DNA of 27,886 nt from Actinomycetota bacterium (lineage in GTDB: Bacteria > Actinomycetota > Thermoleophilia > Gaiellales > Gaiellaceae). Location of the stretch: positions 1 to 27,886 of the forward strand of contig JACCWU010000019.1 of assembly GCA_013697465.1 (NCBI GenBank), read 5' to 3'. A program made the position numbers and the translations under genes. Below, one piece after another: positions 1 to 7,918 of the stretch (the first letter of the stretch is position 1; each line of letters starts with the position of its first letter). A model generated the notes under the pieces. That model did not search any database and was not told the origin of the DNA. It was given only the letters and a program-made list of their open reading frames with translations.

Positions 1-275
1 CGCTCGAGGCGATGGAGCGCGCGCGGCCGGTGGTCGCGAGTGCGGTCGGCGGGCTCCCGGAGATCGTCGTCGACGGGGTCACGGGGCTCGTCGTGGAGCC
101 GGGCGACGCAGAAGGGCTCGCCGATGCGATCGCGCATCTCGCCGGAGACCTCGAACGGGCGGCCGAGATGGGTCGCGCCGGCCGCGAACGTGCGCTCGCG
201 GAGTTTCCGCCCGAACGCAGCGCCGATCGCATCGAGGAGCTCTATCGACCGGCGTTCGAGCTAGGCGCCTCGTAG
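1..275 (+). CDS. GT4 glycosyltransferase, C-terminal fragment
   Basis: Only the last ~91 residues lie in the window; the frame is open to the left edge, so the ATG at 12 is internal. The visible part begins LEAMERARPVVAS, matching the end of the donor-binding E-x7-E loop of GT-B fold family 4 enzymes. It continues with the GGLPEIV and G-TGLVV-PGD segments that line the nucleotide-sugar site and ends in the usual C-terminal helix. Such enzymes transfer a sugar from a nucleotide donor to a lipid-linked glycan at the cytosolic membrane face. The last 34 bases overlap the 3' end of the convergent gene on the minus strand. Donor and acceptor cannot be told from this fragment. Confidence 0.88.
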   Translation, partial: LEAMERARPVVASAVGGLPEIVVDGVTGLVVEPGDAEGLADAIAHLAGDLERAAEMGRAGRERALAEFPPERSADRIEELYRPAFELGAS

Positions 276-1564
276 TGCTGGCTCTTCCGCCTGAGGCGTG
301 CTGCGATCGCGCCGATACCCGCTGCGGCCAGGACCGCGATCAGGAAGTCCCACGGCACCCGGTACCGCGTCGCGCCCGCAAAGAGCATCGCGATCAGCGT
401 CTGGTACCCGAGCAAGACGACCGCGAGCGTGGTGAACAGTCGCGGGAGGACGAAGAGCCCGATTGCGCCGAAGAGGTAGAGGGCGACCATGAAGGCGGGT
501 TCCACGACGCTCCGAGCGGTGTCCTGCCAGGTACCAGCACCTGGACGACCTTCGGTCTCGAGGACGTTCGGCTGCCAGAAAAGGCGCGCCGCCTGTCCGG
601 CGAGGCGGAGCTTCTCGCCCGGATGCTCGCGCCAGAAGTCCACGACTTCGTCTCGATAGAAGCGCATCTGCGCGCACTCGTCGACCCTGACGATCCTCCC
701 GGTCCTCTGGTAGATCGCTCCGGCGTCCTGGGGGCTCGGCGGCGAGCCGGGAAACGGCGGGACGTCGTCGATCCAGCCGCCCCGATCGAGCACACCGTAG
801 GTGTTGAGGTTGTTGGCCTTCCAGAGCGCTCGTGAATCGGTCGTCACAGCCGGGCATCCGACGGATATCTCGTTGCGGACGACCCACGGTGCGAGTACGA
901 CCGCGGCCGTCGTGGGGACGATCAGCAGCGCCAGCAGCGCTCGGACTCCCGACTGTCTCAGGGCGAGCCACGCTCCGAGAACAAGGGGCAAGAGCAGCAG
1001 GCGGGCGTTGCCGAGAATGGCGACTCCGAGTCCGACTCCGACGAATGCCGGCCACCAGAGAGATAAGCCGCGCTCGGCTGCGAGCAGCGCGAGCAGCACG
1101 ACGGCTGCGGCAAGGGCGTGATCGAGGATCTCGCGGTTCAGATGGACGTCATGCCAGACGAGATACGGATGGAGCGTCGCGAGCAGTGCAGCTCCGACTG
1201 CGACGCGGTCGGAGGCCACTCGCCGGCCGATCTCGAAGACGAGCCAGGCGGTGACGACGGCGACGGCGATCTGTGCGAGTCCGACCGCGAGCCACGAGCG
1301 ATCCGACAGCCAGTAGATCGGGATGAGGAAGAACCCGTACAGCGGCTGCGTGTACGCGGACGGGACTCCGGGGATGAAGCCGTACGTCCCGCTGTCGATG
1401 AACGTGCGGGCGAAGTCCTCGCTCTTGTCCGTGTAGGCCGCGAGGATGTCGCCGCGCTCGTACAGCAGCGCGGCAAGTCGCGGACCGCCCGCTGCAACGG
1501 CCAGGAGAACGTAGGCGTACCTGTGCCGTCCAAGCACGTCAGCGGCGAACGGTACGCGGCTCAC
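242..1564 (-). CDS. GT39/PMT-like polytopic membrane glycosyltransferase
   Basis: A 440-residue integral membrane protein with about ten hydrophobic helices, starting GTG at 1564. After the first helix comes an acidic extracytoplasmic loop with D-K-S-E-D (about residues 46-50), the position of the catalytic acidic residues in GT39/ArnT-like (GT-C fold) enzymes. A second loop carries HLNREILDHA (about 143-152), also typical of this superfamily. Roughly residues 230-340 form a long non-membrane loop, followed by three more helices and a basic tail. GT-C enzymes use polyprenyl-phosphate sugars on the outer face, so it probably decorates the exported glycan or a protein. Its tail overlaps the preceding GT4 gene by 34 bp and it diverges from the deacetylase-like gene with a 47-bp gap. 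The exact substrate is unknown. Confidence 0.8.
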   Translation of the reverse strand: MSRVPFAADVLGRHRYAYVLLAVAAGGPRLAALLYERGDILAAYTDKSEDFARTFIDSGTYGFIPGVPSAYTQPLYGFFLIPIYWLSDRSWLAVGLAQIAVAVVTAWLVFEIGRRVASDRVAVGAALLATLHPYLVWHDVHLNREILDHALAAAVVLLALLAAERGLSLWWPAFVGVGLGVAILGNARLLLLPLVLGAWLALRQSGVRALLALLIVPTTAAVVLAPWVVRNEISVGCPAVTTDSRALWKANNLNTYGVLDRGGWIDDVPPFPGSPPSPQDAGAIYQRTGRIVRVDECAQMRFYRDEVVDFWREHPGEKLRLAGQAARLFWQPNVLETEGRPGAGTWQDTARSVVEPAFMVALYLFGAIGLFVLPRLFTTLAVVLLGYQTLIAMLFAGATRYRVPWDFLIAVLAAAGIGAIAARLRRKSQHYEAPSSNAGR

Positions 1565-1611
1565 GCGGGCAGAGCGTCGATGATCACACGACCGCCGTCC
1601 ATGCCGGAACC

Positions 1612-2397
1612 ATGTCGATACAGTCGGCCACCGTGGTCGGTGAACGACAAGCGGTCGTCTCCTGCCACGTCGAACGACCGCTGGATGACACCGTCTGGAC
1701 GCGTTTCTCGGCGCTGCAGCGGCGGCGGCCAGGGGGATTCGCGATCGCCGCGCTCATGCGTCCCGCCGACGCGGGGGCGGGAGAGGATGAGGACAGATGG
1801 CTCCAGCGAGCCCGAGAAGCCGCCGTGCACGGACCTCTCGGCCATCACACACACTGGACTGCTCCGGACCACGCGCGCCCGTCCGGCGCCGAGCCGCTTG
1901 CAACTGACTACAAGCATCCGGGAGAGCGGGTGCGGATGGAGGGGGCGCGGCTGCGCGAGCTCGGCCTCAGCCCCGTTGGCTTCTGTGGCGGCGGCTGGTA
2001 CACCGACGCCGAGGTCGCCGAGGTCTGCGCCGAGCTCGGATACGTCGACTGCACGCCTCGCGCGACCCGGCCTCCGTACCTCCCGTCCGGTGAGGCGTGG
2101 GCGTCGCTCCAGCAACCCGCCCGAATCCGTCTGCCGTCAGGAAGCTTGCTGCCCGCCATTCCGACGACACACTCGCTGGGGGACCTTGCCCGGGCGCTCC
2201 GGAGCCGCACGCTGCCACCCGTCGTCCACGCGTACTTCCACGACACCGACCTGCTCGACCGCCGCCGGCGCGCGCTTCTGCCCGTCCTTCTGCGGCTCCT
2301 CTCACGCCGCGCGCGGCCGGTAGATCTCGCCACCCTGGCGGCCGCGATCGGCCACGAAGCGCCGGAGGTCGACTGGGCCGACGTGGCCCGGCTCTAA
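1612..2397 (+). CDS. polysaccharide deacetylase-like protein
   Basis: 261 residues with no signal peptide. Features of the NodB/polysaccharide deacetylase barrel are visible: GHHTHW (about residues 77-82) supplies the metal-binding histidine motif, FCGGGWYTDAEV (about 124-135) matches the R/F-x-P-x-G-W motif region, and YFHDTDLLD (about 217-225) matches the late catalytic His strand. The usual early Asp motif would be VSCHVERPLDD (about 16-26), which is not canonical. The family removes N- or O-acetyl groups from glycans. Lack of a secretion signal suggests it acts on a lipid-linked intermediate inside the cell. ATG 1612 has only a weak GGAA upstream; the frame stays open upstream but shows no good start. 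The sugar transferase gene follows after 9 bp, so the two are probably co-transcribed. Confidence 0.65.
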   Translation: MSIQSATVVGERQAVVSCHVERPLDDTVWTRFSALQRRRPGGFAIAALMRPADAGAGEDEDRWLQRAREAAVHGPLGHHTHWTAPDHARPSGAEPLATDYKHPGERVRMEGARLRELGLSPVGFCGGGWYTDAEVAEVCAELGYVDCTPRATRPPYLPSGEAWASLQQPARIRLPSGSLLPAIPTTHSLGDLARALRSRTLPPVVHAYFHDTDLLDRRRRALLPVLLRLLSRRARPVDLATLAAAIGHEAPEVDWADVARL

Positions 2398-2400
2398 GCT
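2395..2400 (+). promoter_or_regulatory. possible -10 box (TAAGCT) before the sugar transferase
   Basis: TAAGCT overlaps the stop codon of the deacetylase-like gene and ends 6 bases before the GTG at 2407. That spacing would give a leaderless transcript, common in actinobacteria, and no Shine-Dalgarno sequence is visible in the 9-base gap. It could equally be chance, with the gene read from the upstream promoter. Confidence 0.22.
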
Positions 2401-2406
2401 TCAACT

Positions 2407-3921
2407 GTGTCGAGCAAGGCCGCTCCGCCGGCGGAGCCGTCGCCTCCCGCCGAACCACCACCGCCTCCGCGCTCCGACGTCCGCGCGTCGCGCGTCTACA
2501 TCCTGTCGCGGGCCCCGATTCTCTCGCTCGTGCGGCGCGGGCTCTCGATCGCCGCGCTCGTCGTGCTCGACGTCGTCGGACTCGCGCTCGGGATCTACCT
2601 CGCGCTCGTCCTCCGCCAGCTCGTCCGCGGCGAAGGCGACGTCCTCTGGGGCCTGCTCTGGCGCGAGGGTCCCGCGGACTGGTTGAAGTGGGCGGCGCCG
2701 ATCACGGTTCTCGTCTTCGCGCAGGCGGGGCTCTATCGCATCCGAGAGCGGCGGCCGGGGGCGGGCCGCGTCCTGGCCTCGCTGATCGTCGTCGCGCTGA
2801 TCGTGCTCGCGTTCGGCATTGGCACGAACTACGACTTCTCAACGTCGGGTCTGATTCCGACGGCCGTCGTCATGTCTGCGTTGGCCATCGGCCTGCTGCG
2901 TGCGGCCTACGACTCGGTCTCCCTGGAGCTGATGCGGGTCGCCGGGATCCGGCGCAGGGTCGTGCTCGTCGGCGAAGGCGAGAACCTTTCGCGGCTCAAG
3001 CGGTCGCTCGCAGCGACGCGGGGAGGGCTCGGGTACGAGTTCGTCGGCGCGGTAGCCCGCGAGCGCCCTCCCGGTCTCGACCACCTCGGCTCGCGGGAGG
3101 AGCTGTCGCTCGTGCTCGAGCAGGTACGCCCGGATGAGGTGATCCTCTCCGAGGCCGACCTCGACGAGCGGGGCGTGCTCGAGGTCGTCGAGCAGGCCCA
3201 CAGGCAGGGGATTCGGGTTCGGCTGGCCCCCGAGACGACCGACCTGCTCGTTCAGCGCGGTGAGTACGTGCCGGGCCAGGGCGCACCGCTCTTCGAGCTT
3301 CGCCCGCCGGTGCTCACGGGCTGGGACTGGGCGACCAAACGCGGCTTCGACATCGTCGTGAGCATCCTCGTGGCGGTGCTCCTGCTACCGCTTTGGCTCG
3401 TAATCGGCCTCGCCGTGAAGCTGGGATCGCGCGGCCCCGTGTTCTTCGTCGATCGGCGGATCGGGGTCGGAGAGCGCGAGTTCGGGATGCTCAAGTTCCG
3501 GACGATGGTGGCCGACGCGTCCTCGCTGCAACCGCAGCTCGAGGCGAAGAACGAGGCCGAGGGCGCCCTCTTCAAGATGCAGGACGATCCGCGGGTCACC
3601 GGCATCGGCCGCGTGCTTCGCCGGCTCTCGCTCGACGAGGTTCCGCAGATCGTCAACGTGCTGCGCGGCGAGATGAGCCTCGTGGGACCGCGGCCGCTGC
3701 CTCTACGCGACTACCGCCTGCTCGAGGACTGGCACCGCGCCCGGTACGCGGTTCTGCCCGGGATGACGGGTCTCTGGCAGATCTCAGGTCGCTCGGGCCT
3801 CACCTTCGACGATCTCGTGCGCCTCGACTTCACGTACCTCGAGAACTGGTCGATCTGGCTCGACGTCACGATCATCGCGAAGACGATCCCTGCGGTCCTC
3901 ATGCGCCGCGGCGCGTACTGA
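2407..3921 (+). CDS. polyprenyl-phosphate sugar-1-phosphate transferase (WbaP/CpsE type)
   Basis: 504 residues, the usual size for full-length initiating enzymes. A Pro-rich cytosolic N terminus (1-30) precedes a bundle of membrane helices (about 45-175), a Rossmann-like CoA_binding_3 domain starting RRRVVLVGEGE (about 181-290), and a C-terminal bacterial sugar transferase domain (311-504). The catalytic domain has KRGFDIVVS, KFRTM (363-367), the catalytic Asp-Glu dyad in LDEVPQ (410-411), SLVGPRP and PGMTGLWQISGR. These enzymes move a sugar-1-phosphate from a UDP-sugar to undecaprenyl phosphate, the first committed step of glycan assembly at the inner face. It starts with GTG 9 bases after the deacetylase-like gene. 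It is one of two candidate initiating enzymes here; the sugar (hexose or GalNAc-type) cannot be read from sequence alone. Confidence 0.95.
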   Translation: MSSKAAPPAEPSPPAEPPPPPRSDVRASRVYILSRAPILSLVRRGLSIAALVVLDVVGLALGIYLALVLRQLVRGEGDVLWGLLWREGPADWLKWAAPITVLVFAQAGLYRIRERRPGAGRVLASLIVVALIVLAFGIGTNYDFSTSGLIPTAVVMSALAIGLLRAAYDSVSLELMRVAGIRRRVVLVGEGENLSRLKRSLAATRGGLGYEFVGAVARERPPGLDHLGSREELSLVLEQVRPDEVILSEADLDERGVLEVVEQAHRQGIRVRLAPETTDLLVQRGEYVPGQGAPLFELRPPVLTGWDWATKRGFDIVVSILVAVLLLPLWLVIGLAVKLGSRGPVFFVDRRIGVGEREFGMLKFRTMVADASSLQPQLEAKNEAEGALFKMQDDPRVTGIGRVLRRLSLDEVPQIVNVLRGEMSLVGPRPLPLRDYRLLEDWHRARYAVLPGMTGLWQISGRSGLTFDDLVRLDFTYLENWSIWLDVTIIAKTIPAVLMRRGAY

Positions 3922-3944
3922 CCGAGACGCAGGTGACAAGCCGT

Positions 3945-3957
3945 GAGGTCTGACCCC
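3945..3957. repeat. single degenerate REP-like unit (GAGGTCTGACCCC)
   Basis: Twelve of the 13 bases fit the near-palindrome GGGGTCTGACCCC, which is the reverse complement of the units at 12989-13017. It lies in the 56-bp gap before the CgeB-like gene, just upstream of a candidate -10 box. Confidence 0.5.
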
Positions 3958-3963
3958 GCCGCC

Positions 3964-3969
3964 TACACT
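3964..3969 (+). promoter_or_regulatory. candidate -10 box (TACACT)
   Basis: TACACT fits the actinobacterial TAnnnT -10 consensus and ends 8 bases before the GTG at 3978. Together with the lack of a Shine-Dalgarno sequence, this suggests a leaderless or near-leaderless start for the CgeB-like gene and its two coupled followers. No convincing -35 is visible; the REP-like unit occupies that region. Confidence 0.4.
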
Positions 3970-3977
3970 GGCGCCGA

Positions 3978-5183
3978 GTGAAGGCCCCGAAGATCCTCGC
4001 GGTCGCGTCTGCGATCGACCTCGACTTCCGCTACGGCTGCACGCCGGCATGGTGGCAGCTCTGGAAGGGGATGCACGAGGTCGGAGTCGATCTCGTGATC
4101 ACCCCGTACCGGGGGCGTCCTGTCGAATCTCCGTGGTGGCGCACCGCTCCGAATCCCACCTACCGCGAGGGCGAGTCGTACCAGGCGTTGCGAGATGTCC
4201 TCGCGCGGATGAAGGGCGACCGCTACCTCCGCCGCGAAGAGTCGGAGCCCGAGGAGAGCGGATTCGACCGGCTGACGCGCGAGACCATCCGGCGCTGGGT
4301 AACGCCGCGCTGGAAGCGGCATCTCGAGGAGCTCGTCGAGCGCGAGCGGCCCGATGCGATCCTCGTCTTCACCGTCCCGATCGCGCACTTCCGCGGCATC
4401 CCGACGGTGCTGCGCGAGCGGTTCGGGATCCCGGTCGTCTTCTACGACGGCGACGTTCCCATGAGCCTGCCCGAGTACGGCGGCATGGACACGGGCTTCA
4501 ACCCCTACCACGGCGCCGATCCCTCGGAGTACGACCTCGTCCTCTCGAACTCCGAGGGCGGGATCGAACGGCTCCTCGAGCTCGGCGCGCAGCGGGCCGA
4601 AGCGCTCTTCTGGGCTGCCGATCCCGAGCTCTTCGCGCCGCAACCGGTCGAGAAGGAGTGCGACGTCTTCTTCTACGGCTACGGGGACAAGTTCAGGCGC
4701 GACTGGATGCAGACGCTGGTCGGCGAGCCGTCGCGCGTCGCATCGGAGCTCGACTTCACGCTCGGCGGGCTCGACTTCCGGGGAGACATCGGGAGGGCGC
4801 GACTCCTCGGTGACATCCCGTTCAACGTCTTCCCCCGCGCGATTTCGGCCGCCCGCATCAACCTCAACATGACGCGCCGCCCGCACGCGACGGTGCCCGG
4901 CTCGTCCACCGCGCGGCCCTTCGAGCTCGCGTCCTCGGGCGCCGCGATCGTCTCGAACCCCCACGAGGGGATCGAGGCCTGGTTCGAGCCGGGCCGCGAG
5001 CTGCTCGTCGTCGAATCGGCGGAGGAGGCGGTTGCGGCCTACTGCGAGCTCGTCGCCGACCCCGCGCAGGCCGAGGAGATGGGCCGCCGCGCTCGCGAGC
5101 GCGTCCTCGACGAGCACACCTACGTCCACCGGGCGCGGCGCCTACTCGACCTCCTCGGGGTGGGCGTCCCGATCACGGCATGA
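3978..5183 (+). CDS. CgeB-like glycosyltransferase (Glyco_trans_1_2 type)
   Basis: A 401-residue soluble protein with two Rossmann-like halves. The N half starts KILAVASAIDLDFRYG and holds a long charged helical insert (about 70-120), then DAILVFTVP and the PVVFYDGD strand. The C half has ECDVFFYGYGDKF, the IPFNVFPRAISAARINLNMTR stretch and SSTARPFELASSGA, the last two typical of CgeB/DUF3880 glycosyltransferases with a Glyco_trans_1_2 C-terminal domain. It ends in the common M-x-RRARERVLDEHTY helix. The likely role is cytosolic transfer of a sugar onto the lipid-linked chain; donor unknown. GTG start at 3978 after a 56-bp gap. Its ATGA overlap (5180-5183) couples it to the following GT2 gene. 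Confidence 0.8.
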   Translation: MKAPKILAVASAIDLDFRYGCTPAWWQLWKGMHEVGVDLVITPYRGRPVESPWWRTAPNPTYREGESYQALRDVLARMKGDRYLRREESEPEESGFDRLTRETIRRWVTPRWKRHLEELVERERPDAILVFTVPIAHFRGIPTVLRERFGIPVVFYDGDVPMSLPEYGGMDTGFNPYHGADPSEYDLVLSNSEGGIERLLELGAQRAEALFWAADPELFAPQPVEKECDVFFYGYGDKFRRDWMQTLVGEPSRVASELDFTLGGLDFRGDIGRARLLGDIPFNVFPRAISAARINLNMTRRPHATVPGSSTARPFELASSGAAIVSNPHEGIEAWFEPGRELLVVESAEEAVAAYCELVADPAQAEEMGRRARERVLDEHTYVHRARRLLDLLGVGVPITA

Positions 5184-5902
5184 AGCGTGTCGTCGCCGTC
5201 GTGCCGGCTTGGAACGAAGCGGGCGCGATCGGGCGGGTGGTGGAGGAGATCCACGCATTCGATTCGGCGTTCGACGTAGTGGTCGTGGACGACGCCTCGA
5301 CCGACGAGACAGCCGACCTCGCCGAGCGTGCGGGAGCGACCGTCGTACGGCTGCCGTTCAACGTCGGCATCGGAGGCGCGGTGCAGACGGGCTTCAAGTA
5401 CGCGCTCGCCCACGACTACGACGTCGCCGTGCGGCTCGACGGTGACGGGCAGCACGATCCGGGCGAGCTCCAAAAGCTCTTCCACCCGCTCGAGCGAGGG
5501 GAGGCGCACCTCGTGATCGGCTCGCGCTTCGTGGACCAGAGTGGCTCCTATCGTCCGCCGTTCGCGCGTCGGATGGGGATCCGGATCTTCGCGCGGCTCG
5601 TCTCACTGCTCGGCGGCCAGCGCGTGACCGACACCACCTCAGGGTTCCTCGCCATCGACCGGACCGGGATCGAGCTCTTCGCGGCGGAGTATCCGCACGA
5701 CTACCCCGAGGTCGAGGCGACCCTCGTCGCGCTCCGTAGCGGTCTCAAGCTCGTGCAGGTCCAGGTCGACATGCGCGAGCGCGAGACGGGCTCCTCCTCG
5801 ATCACGTTCGTCCGCTCGCTGTACTACATCGTCAAGGTGATGCTCGCCCTGCTCGTCGCCAGCCTCCGGCGCTACCCACGGCTCGAGGGTGCGGAGCGAT
5901 GA
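5180..5902 (+). CDS. GT2 glycosyltransferase, DPM1/polyprenyl-phosphate sugar synthase-like
   Basis: 240 residues with a classic GT-A fold: VVPAWNEA (7-14), VVDDASTDET (35-44), NVGIGGAVQTGFKYA (61-75) and the metal-binding DGDGQHDP (87-94). The region IGSRFV through DTTSGFLA matches the dolichol-phosphate mannose synthase-like branch. There are no strong C-terminal membrane helices apart from a mildly hydrophobic segment near 215-230. Enzymes of this branch often make polyprenyl-phosphate sugars, the donors used by GT39-like proteins, several of which are in this window. It is coupled by ATGA overlaps to the CgeB-like gene upstream and the DUF2304 gene downstream. Pairing of such a GT2 with DUF2304 is common in actinobacteria. 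It could instead act directly in chain elongation. Confidence 0.88.
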   Translation: MKRVVAVVPAWNEAGAIGRVVEEIHAFDSAFDVVVVDDASTDETADLAERAGATVVRLPFNVGIGGAVQTGFKYALAHDYDVAVRLDGDGQHDPGELQKLFHPLERGEAHLVIGSRFVDQSGSYRPPFARRMGIRIFARLVSLLGGQRVTDTTSGFLAIDRTGIELFAAEYPHDYPEVEATLVALRSGLKLVQVQVDMRERETGSSSITFVRSLYYIVKVMLALLVASLRRYPRLEGAER

Positions 5903-6276
5903 CTCCGCTTCGCGTCTCCGTTGCCGGGGCGATCGCTTCGGTTCTGCTCATCCTGGTCGTTCTCGAGCTCATTCGCGGCCGGCGGCTGAAGGAGCGCTAC
6001 GCCCTGCTCTGGCTCGCCACCGGAGCCGTGCTGCTCGTGCTCTCCGCCTGGCGCGACGCCCTGAATACGATCGCCGGCTGGTTTGGCGTCACGAGCTACC
6101 CGCCGGCTGTGCTCTTTGCCGTGGCGACCCTCTTCATCTTGCTCGTGCTTCTCCACTACTCGACGGTCCTCTCGAGGCTCACGGACGAGAACGTCGAGCT
6201 CGCGCAACGGGTCGCGCTCCTCGAGGAGCGCGTGAGCGGGCTTGGAGCTAGCGAGCGGCTGAAACGGGTGGACTGA
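5899..6276 (+). CDS. DUF2304 family small membrane protein
   Basis: 125 residues with three membrane helices (about 8-25, 33-50 and 66-86) separated by short loops, then a charged coiled-coil tail (about 93-118). The I/L-R-x-R-R-L-K-E-R-Y-A-L-L-W segment after helix 1 is the hallmark of DUF2304. The family is nearly always next to a GT2 of the DPM1-like branch, as here, and may anchor or assist that enzyme; the biochemical role is not established. It starts by ATGA overlap with the GT2 gene, with GGAG five bases before the ATG as a good ribosome binding site. The final 29 bases overlap the 3' end of the convergent membrane glycosyltransferase gene. Confidence 0.85.
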   Translation: MTPLRVSVAGAIASVLLILVVLELIRGRRLKERYALLWLATGAVLLVLSAWRDALNTIAGWFGVTSYPPAVLFAVATLFILLVLLHYSTVLSRLTDENVELAQRVALLEERVSGLGASERLKRVD

Positions 6277-7918
6277 AGGCGAAGATGTCCCCCTGCTCGG
6301 GGTCGTCGAGCCAGTTCGTGCCGACGCCGATCCGGTAGGTCGCTCCCGCGGGCCTGGACGTGTCGACGAACATCTGCTCGCGCGTGGTGTGGATCGGCGT
6401 CGTCCGTAGGAAGCAGGACCACGCGGCGCCGGACGAGAGCGCGCACTGGACGTCCTGCCCCGGCTGATCGGTGCGGTACACGCGGTAGAAGACGTTCGCT
6501 CGCCAGGATCCCGTCGTCCACGTGAGCTCCTGGCCCGAGCGCGTCCGCTCGACCTCGAGCTCGATGCTTTCGTCCACGGGGGTGAGGATGTTGCCCGTCG
6601 GGAACTCCTGGACCACCGCCGGGGTCGGTGGCTCGATCCGGCTGGACGCCGCGATCGCGACAGCGGGAACGGCCACGGTCAACACCGCCGCGAGCGCGAT
6701 CCAGCGAGGAGCAATCGGGCCGCCGACCGTGGTGTGCAGTCGCTCGCCGAGGCGGCGCGCGAGTGTCGGGATGAGCAGCGGAATCGAGGCGAAGAGCAGG
6801 AGGTACGCGGGCCACGCGGGCATGAGCAGACGCCAGAACGTGTTCGCTTCGATGTCCGCCCGGGTCGAGAAGCCTTTGACCACGAGGAACGCGCCGAGCC
6901 ACCCCGCAAGCAGTGCCGCGACCGCCCCGCGCCGCATGCGGAGCACCGCGAGGAGGCCGGCGAAGGGAACCCACTGCGCGAGCCGAGCGCTCCAGAAGAA
7001 CTCGCGAAGATAGTTCATCTGCTTGCGCCAGTGGTCGACGTCCAGCTCGAGGTAGCGATCGAGCGAGAGCGCGACCGGCCCGCTTCCCGCGGCGAGCCGA
7101 GCCTGCTCGAGGGCGAACGCCGGAATCTCGCCGAGGCCCCGGTACTTCCAGAGGACGAGGACGAGCAGAGCCGGGACGGCCGCAGCCGCACATGCGACCC
7201 CCTCGTGCCACCTGCGTGCAGCGAGGTAGGCCAGACCGACTCCGACGGCCACGAGCAGATTCGGGGGCTTCAGGGCTCCCGCGGCTCCGATCAGCAGACC
7301 GGCGAACACCGCGTCCGCGAGCCGGTTGGGCGACAGTGAGCGGAGCGCGAAGAAGGCCGCGGCGAGCACGAGCACCATCGACGCGTAGTCGGCCATCGCG
7401 GTGAGCCCGAGCGCCTGGGGCAGGAAGTGCTCGGTCCAGCGCTCCTGGTAACGCTCGGTGAAGAGCGGAATCGCGGCGAACGGTGCGACGACCCACAGGA
7501 GCGACGCCCAGTACCCGAGAAGCCGCCCGCCGATCCTCGCCGCGATCCCGTAGATGCAGAGCACGGCGATCGGGGCGAGCACGAGAACCTGGAGCAGGAT
7601 CAGCGCAGGCACCGCTTGCAGGTACGTCGGACCGGTTCCCCAAGTGACCGGAGCCTGGACGAAAGGCCATAGATATGCGGTCTCGGTAAGCGGGAGATCG
7701 AGCTGTCCAGCGAGCCAGCCGGTAGTCGAGAACCCGATCTGGTCGCCGCCCTGGAAGAACACCCAGCCGTTGTGCGGGATGGTGAGCGCGAGGAAGAGCG
7801 TTCCGGCTAGCTGGGTGCAGACGAGCACGCCGAGCACGGTCCGCGGGCGCTCGAGGAGGCGGTCCACCGTGCGGCCCGCCTCACGGGCGGCGGAGAAGGA
7901 GACGCTAGCGACCGACAT
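6248..7918 (-). CDS. large polytopic membrane glycosyltransferase (GT39-like) with C-terminal beta domain
   Basis: About 556 residues from the ATG at 7918. A longer open frame extends upstream, but that part is Arg/Ser-rich shadow of the epimerase gene, and the ATG gives a normal cytosolic N terminus followed at once by a membrane helix. After helix 1, the loop with FFQGGDQIGFSTTGW resembles the acidic catalytic loop of GT-C enzymes. About ten or eleven helices follow up to residue ~425, with a cytosol/periplasm loop around 265-300. Residues ~430-556 are non-membrane and beta-rich (ELTWTTGSWRANVFYRVYR), resembling a fibronectin-III-like module that would face outside. It is the last gene of the minus-strand fucose operon, overlapping the epimerase gene by 14 bp, so it may transfer or follow fucose addition. 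Family placement is by topology and is not certain. Confidence 0.7.
   Translation of the reverse strand: MSVASVSFSAAREAGRTVDRLLERPRTVLGVLVCTQLAGTLFLALTIPHNGWVFFQGGDQIGFSTTGWLAGQLDLPLTETAYLWPFVQAPVTWGTGPTYLQAVPALILLQVLVLAPIAVLCIYGIAARIGGRLLGYWASLLWVVAPFAAIPLFTERYQERWTEHFLPQALGLTAMADYASMVLVLAAAFFALRSLSPNRLADAVFAGLLIGAAGALKPPNLLVAVGVGLAYLAARRWHEGVACAAAAVPALLVLVLWKYRGLGEIPAFALEQARLAAGSGPVALSLDRYLELDVDHWRKQMNYLREFFWSARLAQWVPFAGLLAVLRMRRGAVAALLAGWLGAFLVVKGFSTRADIEANTFWRLLMPAWPAYLLLFASIPLLIPTLARRLGERLHTTVGGPIAPRWIALAAVLTVAVPAVAIAASSRIEPPTPAVVQEFPTGNILTPVDESIELEVERTRSGQELTWTTGSWRANVFYRVYRTDQPGQDVQCALSSGAAWSCFLRTTPIHTTREQMFVDTSRPAGATYRIGVGTNWLDDPEQGDIFAFSPPVSAAR

Noticed and set aside
1561..2115. Minus-strand frame ending in a GTGA junction with the GT39-like gene at 1564
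   Set aside because: The junction looks operon-like, but the product has no family features and lies opposite the deacetylase-like gene, which has recognisable motifs. The overlap is probably accidental.
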